Shown: in pieces, positions 43,729 to 51,105 of the stretch | How positions within the stretch are numbered: position 1 is the stretch's first letter | Layout: every line of letters starts with the position of its first letter | Origin: Burkholderia latens | Lineage (GTDB): Bacteria; Pseudomonadota; Gammaproteobacteria; Burkholderiales; Burkholderiaceae | Reading direction: 5' to 3' | DNA: 64,000 nucleotides | Assembly: GCF_902499045.1 (NCBI RefSeq) | Contig: NZ_CABVPL010000027.1 | Location: 21,155-85,154, forward strand | Notes under the pieces: model-generated | Seen by the model: the letters and a program-made list of their open reading frames with translations, nothing else | Databases searched by the model: none | What the model was told of the DNA's origin: nothing | Translations under genes and position numbers: made by a program

Positions 43729-44346
43729 ATGCTCCAATCATGGTTCGGGCGCCGCGCGCGCCAACGCTGGATGCTCGCGTGCGCATTCGCGGCAGCTGCG
43801 CTGCTCGCCGGTTGCGACAACGCGCCGAAATTCCAGAATCTCGACATCACCGGCAACACGCAGTTCGGCAGCGATTTCGCGCTGCCCGACACCACCGGCA
43901 AGGTGCGCACGCTCGCCGACTTCAAGGGCAAGGCGGTCGTGATGTTCTTCGGCTATACGCACTGCCCGGACGTGTGCCCGACGACGATGGCCGAACTGTC
44001 CGAAGCGCTGAAGCAGCTCGGGCCCGACGCCGCGAAGCGCGTGCAGGTGCTGTTCGTGACCGTCGATCCGGAGCGCGACACGCCCGCGCTGCTCGGCCAG
44101 TACGTGCCCGCGTTCGACCCGTCGTTCATCGGCCTGCGGCCGGCCGACGAAGCGCAGCTCAAGAAGGTCACGAAGGATTTCCGCGTGTACTACGCGAAGG
44201 TGCCCGGCAAGACGCCCGGCAGCTACACGATGGATCACACCGCCGCGAGCTACGTGTTCGATCGCGACGGCAAGCTGCGCCTGTTCGTGCGCGACGGCCA
44301 GGGCCCCGCCCCGTGGGTCCACGACCTGAAACTGCTGGTCGACTGA
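43729..44346 (+). CDS. SCO1/SenC copper-delivery lipoprotein
   Basis: 205 aa from ATG 43729. Signal peptide with lipobox LLAGC (Cys about residue 28), then the Sco thioredoxin fold: GKAVVMFFGYTHCPDVCPTT with copper-binding CPDVC, FVTVDPERDTPALLGQYVPA and the third ligand His in GSYTMDHTAASYVFDRDG. Loads CuA of subunit II. Last gene of the oxidase-biogenesis operon. Confidence 0.95.
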   Translation: MLQSWFGRRARQRWMLACAFAAAALLAGCDNAPKFQNLDITGNTQFGSDFALPDTTGKVRTLADFKGKAVVMFFGYTHCPDVCPTTMAELSEALKQLGPDAAKRVQVLFVTVDPERDTPALLGQYVPAFDPSFIGLRPADEAQLKKVTKDFRVYYAKVPGKTPGSYTMDHTAASYVFDRDGKLRLFVRDGQGPAPWVHDLKLLVD

Positions 44347-44506
44347 GCGGCGCGCGCCCCGCGTGAGCGTCCGGGCGCCGGCCCGGCGACACGCGTGACG
44401 GGCTCGCCGTCACGCCTTTCTCCTGCTTCCCGACGATTTGCGATGCGCGATGCTCGAAGCGGCGCGGCATGCACGCGCGCGCGCGTACGTATGCCGCGCG
44501 GCTGCG

Positions 44507-44797
44507 TTACGGCAGCGCCGGCACGTTGAAGCCTTGCGCGGCGCGCGTGATCCTGAACTCGGTCACGCGATAGGTCGCGAGCCCTTCGGTCACGAACGGA
44601 TCGGTCTCGAGGATCGCGTCGAGTTCGTCGCGGTCGATGCGCGCCGCGAGAATCACGCCGCCTTCGCGCGGCACCTTCGGCCCCGCCGCGATGAAGATGC
44701 CGCGGTCGAACAGCGGCTGCAGATACGCGCGGTGGCGTTCGAGTGCATCGTCGATGCGCTCGAGCGACGCGTTGTAGTGAATGTCGATGACGTACAT
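44507..44797 (-). CDS. YciI-like protein
   Basis: 96 aa dimeric alpha-beta barrel protein with the YCII signature: ERHRAYLQPLFDRGIFIAAG, VILAARIDRDELDAILETDP and PFVTEGLATYRVTEFRI. The His and Asp typical of the family are present, but the substrate is unknown. Between its stop and the sco1 stop lies a GC-rich 9-bp hairpin (44461-44498) with CGCGCG in the loop and no T-run. Confidence 0.88.
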   Translation of the reverse strand: MYVIDIHYNASLERIDDALERHRAYLQPLFDRGIFIAAGPKVPREGGVILAARIDRDELDAILETDPFVTEGLATYRVTEFRITRAAQGFNVPALP

Positions 44798-44918
44798 GAA
44801 TGGCCCTTGAATGTCGCCGGCGCATCGCGCACCGGTCAGCCAGTCTTTGTAGCACAGCGGCCGTTCGATGTGGCGTCGTGCATCGCGCGTGCGGGCGGCG
44901 CGCACCGGCTGCATGTAT

Positions 44919-44945
44919 TCAAGTCGAAAGTTTCGCTGCCGTAAA
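44919..44945 (+). promoter_or_regulatory. Possible sigma-28 (flagellar) promoter of the chemoreceptor gene
   Basis: TCAAGTCG, 11 bp, GCCGTAAA resembles the FliA consensus TAAAGTTT-N11-GCCGATAA with correct spacing, partly mismatched in each half. It lies 76 bp upstream of an MCP gene, a typical FliA target. Confidence 0.4.
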
Positions 44946-45021
44946 TACGGGGGCAACCGTTTGCGCGCGACCGGCCGTGCGTGCGCAATGCGGGCATCGA
45001 CTTCGACTTCAAGGCACGCAG

Positions 45022-46590
45022 ATGAGCAGAATGAGTTTGAACCGCAAGCTATGGCTCGCGCTTGCGCTGGTGTGGATCGGCTTACTGGGCGTCGGCGCGT
45101 GGAGCGCATACGAGACGCGCGCGACGATGCTCGCCGAACGCAAGGCCGGCATCGCCAACCTCGTCGACTCGGCGGCCGGCATCGTGAACGCGTATCACGC
45201 GCTCGCGCAGGCCGGCACGCTGTCCGAGGCCGACGCGAAGCGCGACGCGCTCGCGAGCCTCGCCGCGATGCGCTACGGCGAGTCCGGCTACGTATTCGTG
45301 ATGGACTCGAAGCCCGTCGTGCTGATGCACCCGACGCTGCCGAAGCTGGTCGGCACGCAGGTCGGCGACTATCTCGATCCGGACGGCAAGCCGTTGTTCG
45401 TCACGATCCTGAACGCCGCGAAGGCGACCGGCAGCGGCTTCGCCGAGTATCGCGGCCGCCTGCCGCACAGCGAGACCGCGGTGCCGAAGATCAGCTACGT
45501 CACGCGTTTCGCGCCGTGGGACTGGAACATCTCGAGCGGCGTGTTCCTGAAGGATATCGATACCGTCTACTACCGCACGCTGTTCGGCCACCTCGCGGTC
45601 GTGCTCGTGATCGGCTTCGTGATCAGCGCGGCGATGCTCGTGATCATCCGCAACGTGCGCGGCAGCCTCGGCGGCGAGCCGGACGAAGCGGCCGCGCTCG
45701 CGGCGCGCATCGCGCAGGGCGACCTGACGCGGCCCGTGCCGGTGCGCGCGGGCGACCGCACGAGCATGATGGCGGCGATGCGCGACATGCAGGCGCGCCT
45801 GCAGACGACGATCGGCGGGATCCGCCAGTCGGCCGAGTCGATCGCGGCGGCGAGCCGCGAGATCGCGTCCGGCAACGACGATCTGTCGCAGCGCACCGAG
45901 GAGCAGGCTGCGTCGCTCGAGGAAACGGCCGCGAGCATGGAGCAGCTGACCGCGACGGTGAAGCAGAACGCCGACAACGCGCGGCAGGCGAGCGGGCTCG
46001 CGAACAATGCGTCGGAAATCGCGCGGGCGGGCAACGACGTCGTGAGCCGCGTGATCGGCACGATGGGCGAGATCGACGACAGCTCGCGCAAGATCGCCGA
46101 CATCATCGGCGTGATCGAAGGCATCGCGTTCCAGACCAACATCCTCGCACTGAACGCGGCGGTCGAGGCCGCGCGCGCCGGCGAGCAGGGCCGCGGCTTC
46201 GCGGTGGTCGCGGGCGAGGTGCGCTCGCTCGCACAGCGCAGCGCGACGGCCGCGAAGGAGATCCGCGCGCTGATCGTGGATTCGGTCGAGCGCGTGCGCA
46301 ACGGCTCGACGCTGGTCGGCCAGGCCGGCACGACGATGGGCGAGATCCTGCAGGCGGTCGCGCGCGTGACCGACATCATGGGCGAGATCGCGGCCGCGTC
46401 CGAGGAGCAGGCGAGCGGCATCACGCAGGTCGGGCGCGCGGTCACGCAGATGGACCAGGTCACGCAGCAGAACGCGGCGCTCGTCGAGCAGGCCGCGGCG
46501 GCGGCCGCGTCGCTGCAGGAGCAGGCCGGCAAGCTGCGCGACGCGGTCGGCGCGTTCCGCGTCGCCGAAGCGGCCGGCGACGCGCGTTGA
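45022..46590 (+). CDS. Methyl-accepting chemotaxis protein with sCache sensor
   Basis: 522 aa from ATG 45022 (a second ATG at 45031). TM1 ([18 protein letters not shown]), a periplasmic single-Cache_2 domain of about 150 residues ([50 protein letters not shown]), TM2 ([18 protein letters not shown]), HAMP, then the signalling hairpin tip [20 protein letters not shown]. Adaptation-type repeats [17 protein letters not shown] are visible. No C-terminal CheR/CheB pentapeptide: it ends [11 protein letters not shown]. sCache_2 domains bind small organic acids; ligand unknown. Confidence 0.94.
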   Translation: MSRMSLNRKLWLALALVWIGLLGVGAWSAYETRATMLAERKAGIANLVDSAAGIVNAYHALAQAGTLSEADAKRDALASLAAMRYGESGYVFVMDSKPVVLMHPTLPKLVGTQVGDYLDPDGKPLFVTILNAAKATGSGFAEYRGRLPHSETAVPKISYVTRFAPWDWNISSGVFLKDIDTVYYRTLFGHLAVVLVIGFVISAAMLVIIRNVRGSLGGEPDEAAALAARIAQGDLTRPVPVRAGDRTSMMAAMRDMQARLQTTIGGIRQSAESIAAASREIASGNDDLSQRTEEQAASLEETAASMEQLTATVKQNADNARQASGLANNASEIARAGNDVVSRVIGTMGEIDDSSRKIADIIGVIEGIAFQTNILALNAAVEAARAGEQGRGFAVVAGEVRSLAQRSATAAKEIRALIVDSVERVRNGSTLVGQAGTTMGEILQAVARVTDIMGEIAAASEEQASGITQVGRAVTQMDQVTQQNAALVEQAAAAAASLQEQAGKLRDAVGAFRVAEAAGDAR

Positions 46591-46775
46591 ACTCGTTCAA
46601 GTGCAACCGACGGCCGGATCGCGCGGGCGGCATCAGCACCGTCGCGGTGCATACCCATATAAGCGGGATGTATTTCACTTCCGCTCGATCCTGTGACACC
46701 ATTTGCGCCTTCGTGCGAGTCCGGGCATACCCGTATCGCGCTCCTATTTTCAGTTAGCAAGAAAGCGAGAAACAG

Positions 46776-47591
46776 ATGAAGCGTCGCAGTCTCCTGAAGG
46801 TATTTTCCGTACTGGCCGCCGGTGCCGCGCTGACGCTGTCGGCGGGCGCGCACGCCGACGACAAGGTGATCAAGGTCGGCACGGTCGCCGGCCCGGATGC
46901 GGAAGTGTGGCAGGTCGTGCAGAAGGTCGCGAAGGAGAAGGAAGGCCTGAACGTGAAGGTGATCGAGTTCAACGACTACGTGCAGCCGAACGCAGCGCTG
47001 GACGCGGGCGACCTCGACGCGAACAGCTTCCAGCACCAGCCCTACCTCGACAGCCAGGTGAAGCAGCGCGGCTACAAGATCGTCAGCGCGGGGCTCACCT
47101 ATATCTCGCCGATCGGCGTGTACTCGAAGAAGTTCAAGTCGCTGAAGGATCTGCCGCAAGGTGCGAAGCTGGCGGTGCCGAACGATCCGTCGAACGAGAA
47201 CCGCGCGCTGCTGCTGCTGCAGACGCAAGGCGTGATCAAGCTGAAGGCGGGCGCGGGCACGGGCGGCAACAACGCAACGGTGCTCGACATCGCCGAGAAC
47301 CCGAAGAAGCTGAAGATCTCCGAGCTCGACGCCGCGCAACTGCCGCGCGTGCTGTCGGACGTCGACGCCGCCGTGATCAACACGAACTACGCGCTGGCCG
47401 CGAACCTGCAGCCGACCAAGGACGCGATCGCGCTCGAGTCGTTGACGAGCCCGTACGCGAACCTGATCGCCGTGCGCGCGAAGGACAAGGATCAGCCGTG
47501 GGTGAAGAAGCTGGTCAAGGCGTACCAGTCGCCGGAAGTGAAGGAATTCATCAAGAAGCAGTTCAAGGGCTCGATGGTCGCGTCGTTCTGA
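46776..47591 (+). CDS. MetQ/NlpA-family substrate-binding protein
   Basis: 271 aa periplasmic binding protein of the NlpA family (D-methionine type). Signal peptide LLKVFSVLAAGAALTLSAGA then HADDKVIKVGTVAGPDAEVW; unlike E. coli MetQ there is no lipobox Cys. Later blocks VIEFNDYVQPNAALDAGDLD, GAKLAVPNDPSNENRALLLL, DAAVINTNYALAANL are typical. No metN or metI is adjacent, so it must use a distant permease or be a duplicate. The 185-bp gap upstream has no recognised regulator or riboswitch. Confidence 0.92.
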   Translation: MKRRSLLKVFSVLAAGAALTLSAGAHADDKVIKVGTVAGPDAEVWQVVQKVAKEKEGLNVKVIEFNDYVQPNAALDAGDLDANSFQHQPYLDSQVKQRGYKIVSAGLTYISPIGVYSKKFKSLKDLPQGAKLAVPNDPSNENRALLLLQTQGVIKLKAGAGTGGNNATVLDIAENPKKLKISELDAAQLPRVLSDVDAAVINTNYALAANLQPTKDAIALESLTSPYANLIAVRAKDKDQPWVKKLVKAYQSPEVKEFIKKQFKGSMVASF

Positions 47592-47612
47592 ACGCGATCG
47601 GGCAACCGAACG

Positions 47613-47641
47613 AAGGCCTGCACCTGTGCAGGCCTTTTTTT
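47613..47641 (+). terminator. Intrinsic terminator after the MetQ-like gene
   Basis: AAGGCCTGCAC-CT-GTGCAGGCCTT followed by TTTTT, 22 bp after the stop. Perfect 11-bp stem. Confidence 0.88.
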
Positions 47642-47827
47642 CGTGTGCGGCGGATGTGTTTTGTTGCAGCCGCGCAGGTGTTGCCCGGACCGGCGTTCAT
47701 GCGCTTGATTTGCGAGAGAGGGGCAAGCAATAACGATCCGGAACTGCACTCGCGTATTTCCGTTAATGAGATTTTCTAACGGTCTGCCACATTGACATCG
47801 ATGTTCAGTGTCGTGGTTTGAGGCTAA

Positions 47828-47968
47828 ATCCGGTATGTCTCTTCCGGCATTGGCACCGCGCTGCCGGCCGCGCCAGTTCCCCCTGTCAAGTCAAATAGCA
47901 AAAATTTCAAACGGCATTCCATGGTCGTTGCGGACGGGATGGTCGAGGGATTGGCAAGGGAGGGATAG
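47828..47968 (+). pseudogene. Possible 3' remnant of a coding sequence next to the DUF1493 gene
   Basis: 46 codons open from just after a TAA at 47825 to a TAG at 47966-47968, only three bases before the next ATG. The reading includes SSGIGTALPAAPVPPVK and HSMVVADGMVEGLAREG, which reads like the C-terminus of a larger protein, but there is no start in the upstream part (first ATG at 47921). The Ala/Pro-Pro stretch recalls PAAR/Rhs-type effector ends. The 47592-47971 gap is otherwise empty apart from the terminator. Chance reading is a real alternative. Confidence 0.3.
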
Positions 47969-47971
47969 GTT

Positions 47972-48304
47972 ATGGTAGATCTTGATAAAAGGGTGATCGA
48001 GTTTGTAAGGAATAAATCTGGATTCTCTATCTCGTTCATCGCTGACGAGATAACGGAAATTACCGATCTGGACGCCGACCTGGATTTTGATGATTTTGAG
48101 GTCGAGGAGCTGATGCGGGAGTATTCGGTGAGGTTTGATGTTGATATAAGCGGATTCGATATAAAAAAATATTACCCGGAAGACGATTATTCATTTTTTG
48201 ACTTGATCAATCCGTTCAAGAAAAAAGTGATCCATCGTGTTCCGGATCTGAATGTTCGAATGCTTATCGCGTCGGCGAAAGCGGGTCGCTGGCTCTACGA
48301 CTGA
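47972..48304 (+). CDS. DUF1493 family protein
   Basis: 110 aa with a strong ribosome site (GGGAGGG). The protein is acidic and carries an acyl-carrier-like opening: VIEFVRNKSGFSISFIADEI then DLDADLDFDDFEVEELMREY, followed by FDIKKYYPEDDYSFFDLINP. DUF1493 members are small acyl-carrier-like proteins of unknown role. Base composition and codon use differ sharply from every neighbour: runs such as ataaaaaaatattac, AGG and ATA codons. It is therefore probably acquired horizontally. Possibly an orphan immunity or carrier protein; function not assignable. Confidence 0.75.
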   Translation: MVDLDKRVIEFVRNKSGFSISFIADEITEITDLDADLDFDDFEVEELMREYSVRFDVDISGFDIKKYYPEDDYSFFDLINPFKKKVIHRVPDLNVRMLIASAKAGRWLYD

Positions 48305-48431
48305 CCGCTCATCGAGCTTGTCTGCGACCGGAGGGAGCACACTGTGCGGCGTTGCTGCATGAGATCGCGCAAACCCTTTTTCATGTCGTTGCGCGTAAAG
48401 GCGGCGCGATCGCGCGGCGTTCCGCACGTGC

Positions 48432-48740
48432 TCACATCTCGCCGCGCCGCGAGCAGATCGCCATGATCTGCTGGATCGCGTAGTTGTCGCGCACGCCCGG
48501 CAGCGACTGCACGACGCACTCGTGAAAGCGCCGCTCGCGCGGCAGCAGCATCGCGTTGTTGCGGTACAGTGCGTCGCACGAGCGCTGGATCAGTTGCGCG
48601 GCTGCGCCGTTGCGGCTCTCGCGCAGCGCGCCCAGCATGCAGTCGTCGTATTGCGCGCTGCCGTCGGTCAGCGCGAATGCCGCGCCCGGCAGCGCCAGCG
48701 CGACGGCCGCGCATGCGATCGCACGGATCGTTCGTTTCAC
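48432..48740 (-). CDS. Four-cysteine exported protein (VF_A0006-like)
   Basis: 102 aa with a GTG start at 48740 preceded by GGAGGGG. Signal peptide (IACAAVALALPGAAFA) then about 80 residues with four spaced cysteines: YDDCMLGALRESR, IQRSCDALYR, FHECVVQSLPGV and IMAICSRRGEM. The spacing fits the uncharacterised VF_A0006 four-cysteine family, likely two disulfides in the periplasm. Convergent with the DUF1493 gene. Confidence 0.8.
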   Translation of the reverse strand: MKRTIRAIACAAVALALPGAAFALTDGSAQYDDCMLGALRESRNGAAAQLIQRSCDALYRNNAMLLPRERRFHECVVQSLPGVRDNYAIQQIMAICSRRGEM

Positions 48741-48941
48741 GTCCCCTCCGGTGGTGTGGATCGGGTCGGCGGACAGCATAACGTAAAGCCGGGATTGCGC
48801 GGGCCGTTCGGCCGGCACGATGCGGCCACGCCCGCCACGGCGTGCCGTAACATGACGGTTACGCGGGCTTTTCGGCCGTCTTTCCTCTGACGAAAGCCAG
48901 TTTCGTACCAGCACTGTGCGACGCGAGCGCATTGCCATATA

Positions 48942-48957
48942 CTGTATATCCATACAG
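48942..48957. promoter_or_regulatory. LexA (SOS) box of the imuA-imuB-dnaE2 operon
   Basis: CTGTATATCCATACAG is a CTGT-N8-ACAG dyad matching the LexA consensus. It overlaps a TATACT -10-like box (48938-48943) and lies 14 bp before the imuA start, so LexA would block transcription directly. Confidence 0.88.
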
Positions 48958-48971
48958 TTGTGGGTGGCGTC

Positions 48972-49679
48972 ATGCTCGCATCCTCCATTTCCCCCGAATC
49001 CCTTCATCCGTCGCTGTGGCGCGGCTCGCAGCTCGCGCGCGGCGGCCCGCGCACGATCGATACAGGCTTCGCGCCGCTGTCGGCCGAACTGCCGGGTGGC
49101 GGCTGGCCGGTCGGCGGCCTCGTCGAACTGCTGGCCGCTCAGCCGGGCTGCGGCGAGATGCGGCTGCTCGCGCCCGCGCTCGCGCGCACCGTCAGCGCGC
49201 GGCGTCCGCTCGCGCTCGTCGCGCCGCCGCACGTGCCGCATGCGGCAGCGCTCGCCAGCCTCGGCGTGCCGTCCGACGCGCTGCTGTGGCTGCGCGCGGG
49301 CAGCCGCACCGACGCGCTGTGGGCCGCCGAGCAGGCGCTCAAGGCGGGCTGCTGCGGCGCGTTGCTGCTCTGGCAGGACGCGCGGCCCGATGCGCTGCGC
49401 CGCCTGCATCTCGCGGCCGCGCGCACCGGCGACACGCTGTTCGTGATGCTGCGCCCGCTGTCGGTCGCGCGGCAGCCGTCGCCGGCCGTGCTGCGCGTCG
49501 CGCTGCATCCGGTGCCGGGCGGCGTGTCGCTCGACATCGTCAAGCGTCGCGGGCCCGCGTGCAGCGAGCCGCTCACGCTCGATCTGCCGTCGCCCATCGT
49601 GGAGAGCCGCTATGCGCGTCTTGCTCGGCATCCATCTGCCGCGCCTGCCGCTCGACGTGTGCGCCCCGCCGCCGTCTGA
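48972..49679 (+). CDS. imuA: Translesion synthesis accessory protein ImuA
   Basis: 235 aa from ATG 48972 (a GTG at 48960 is possible but overlaps the operator end). RecA/SulA-like fold: FAPLSAELPGGGWPVGGLVE, LLAPALARTVSARRPLALVA, GALLLWQDARPDALRRLHLA. ImuA proteins work with ImuB and DnaE2 in damage-induced mutagenesis where UmuDC is absent. The last 68 nt overlap imuB. SOS-controlled by the LexA box. Confidence 0.92.
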   Translation: MLASSISPESLHPSLWRGSQLARGGPRTIDTGFAPLSAELPGGGWPVGGLVELLAAQPGCGEMRLLAPALARTVSARRPLALVAPPHVPHAAALASLGVPSDALLWLRAGSRTDALWAAEQALKAGCCGALLLWQDARPDALRRLHLAAARTGDTLFVMLRPLSVARQPSPAVLRVALHPVPGGVSLDIVKRRGPACSEPLTLDLPSPIVESRYARLARHPSAAPAARRVRPAAV

Positions 49680-51099
49680 CGCCGCCGCCAGCGAGGCCGG
49701 CTGCGCGGTGCTCGAGCAGGGTGTCGTGCTGATCGCTGATGCGGCCGCGCGCCGCCAGGGCGTGCGCGCGGGCATGAAGCGCGGCGGCGTGCTGACGCTC
49801 GCGCCGGACACGCGGCTCGTCGACCGCGATCCCGCCCGCGAGGCCGATGCGCTGCGCGCGGTCGCGCTCGCGTTGTTGCGCTTCTCGCCGTGCGTCGCGC
49901 TCGACGACGAAGCGACGCTGATCGTCGACGTCGGCCCGAGCCTGCGCCTGTTCGGCGGGCTGCCGGCGCTGTGCCGCCAGGTGCGGGCGACGCTCGCCGC
50001 GCTCGGCTATGCGGCGCGCCTGTCCGCCGCACCGACCGGCCGCGGCGCGTGGCTGCTCGCGCGCACGTCGGCGCGCTCGCGCATCCGGCGCCGCGTGGCC
50101 GCGCCGGCTTCGCTCGTCCGCGCGCTCGACCGGTTGCCGTGCGTGTTGCTGCCTGACGCGCGTCCGTATGCAGGCTGGTTCGACGGCCTCGGCTGCCGCA
50201 CGCTCGCCGATCTGCGCGGCCTGCCGCGCGCGGGGCTGCAGCGGCGCTGCGGTCCGGCGCTGCTCGCCGCACTTGATCGCGCGTACGGCGATGCGATCGA
50301 GCCGCTCGCGTGGATGGCGGTGCCGCCCGTGTTCGACGTGCGGCTCGAGTTGCCGGAGCGCGTCGAATACGCGGAAGCCGTGCTGTTCGCCGCGCGGCGG
50401 CTCGTCGTGCAGCTATGCGGGTGGCTCGCCGCCCGGCAGCTGTCGCTCGCCGCGATGACGTTCGATCTCGAGCACGAGCGCGGCCGCCAGGCCGTGCCGC
50501 CGACGCCGCTCGAGCTTGCGTTCGCGGCGCCGGTGCGCGACGAAGCGCACTTCATGCGGCTGCTCGGCGAGCGGCTCGCGCGCGTCGAGTTGCCGGCCGC
50601 GGTGATCGCGGTGCGGCTGAAGGCCACGCGCGTCGAATCGGTCGCGCCGCCGGCCGACGATCTTTTCCCCGAGCCGGGCGGCACGAAAGAGACGCGCGCG
50701 CGCTTGCTCGAACTGCTGGTCGCGCGGCTCGGCGCGGACAACGTGCTGCGCGCGGCGCCCGTCGCCGATTACCGCCCGGAGGCCGCGAACCGCTGGCTGC
50801 CGCTCGACGCGCAGGCGGGCAAGCCGGCCGGGGGGCTGCCGGCCGCGCCGCCGCGCCCCGCGTGGTTGCTGGCCGAGCCGCTGCCGTTGCTGATGCGCGG
50901 CGAGCGGCCGGTATTTCATACGCCGCTCCGGATGATGTCGTCGCCGGAGCGGATCGAGGCCGGGTGGTTCGACGGTCAGTTCGCTGCGCGCGATTACCAC
51001 GTCGCGCAGGACGAAGCCGGCGCGTGCTATTGGGTGTTCAGGGAGCGCGCGGGGAGCGAGGCCGAACCGCACTGGTTCCTGCACGGGCTGTTCGGGTGA
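49612..51099 (+). CDS. imuB: ImuB, Y-family polymerase-like protein
   Basis: 495 aa; start inside imuA with GGAGAG upstream. Y-family organisation (palm/finger, LFGGLPALCRQVRATLAALG, GLGCRTLADLRGLPRAGLQR), but ImuB proteins generally lack the catalytic acids of active Y-family polymerases and act as a hub linking DnaE2 to the sliding clamp. Here the LPLDVCAPPPSDAA and DDEATLIVDVGPSLRLFGG segments fit that class. A C-terminal region (RLPLDAQAGK and DYHVAQDEAGACYWVFRERA) matches ImuB tails. Confidence 0.93.
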   Translation: MRVLLGIHLPRLPLDVCAPPPSDAAASEAGCAVLEQGVVLIADAAARRQGVRAGMKRGGVLTLAPDTRLVDRDPAREADALRAVALALLRFSPCVALDDEATLIVDVGPSLRLFGGLPALCRQVRATLAALGYAARLSAAPTGRGAWLLARTSARSRIRRRVAAPASLVRALDRLPCVLLPDARPYAGWFDGLGCRTLADLRGLPRAGLQRRCGPALLAALDRAYGDAIEPLAWMAVPPVFDVRLELPERVEYAEAVLFAARRLVVQLCGWLAARQLSLAAMTFDLEHERGRQAVPPTPLELAFAAPVRDEAHFMRLLGERLARVELPAAVIAVRLKATRVESVAPPADDLFPEPGGTKETRARLLELLVARLGADNVLRAAPVADYRPEAANRWLPLDAQAGKPAGGLPAAPPRPAWLLAEPLPLLMRGERPVFHTPLRMMSSPERIEAGWFDGQFAARDYHVAQDEAGACYWVFRERAGSEAEPHWFLHGLFG

Positions 51100-51105
51100 A
51101 CGAAG

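Noticed and set aside
44461-44498. CGCGCG-containing hairpin between sco1 and the YciI gene as a terminator
   Set aside because: Stem is strong but there is no T-run on either strand; kept only as a remark in the YciI entry.
46591-46775. SAM or other riboswitch in front of the MetQ-like gene
   Set aside because: No conserved riboswitch core was recognised; only loose short inverted words such as catacccatataagcggg.
47824-48039. 71-codon minus-strand ORF overlapping the DUF1493 start
   Set aside because: Overlaps the ribosome site and first codons of a better-supported gene and has no recognised motif.
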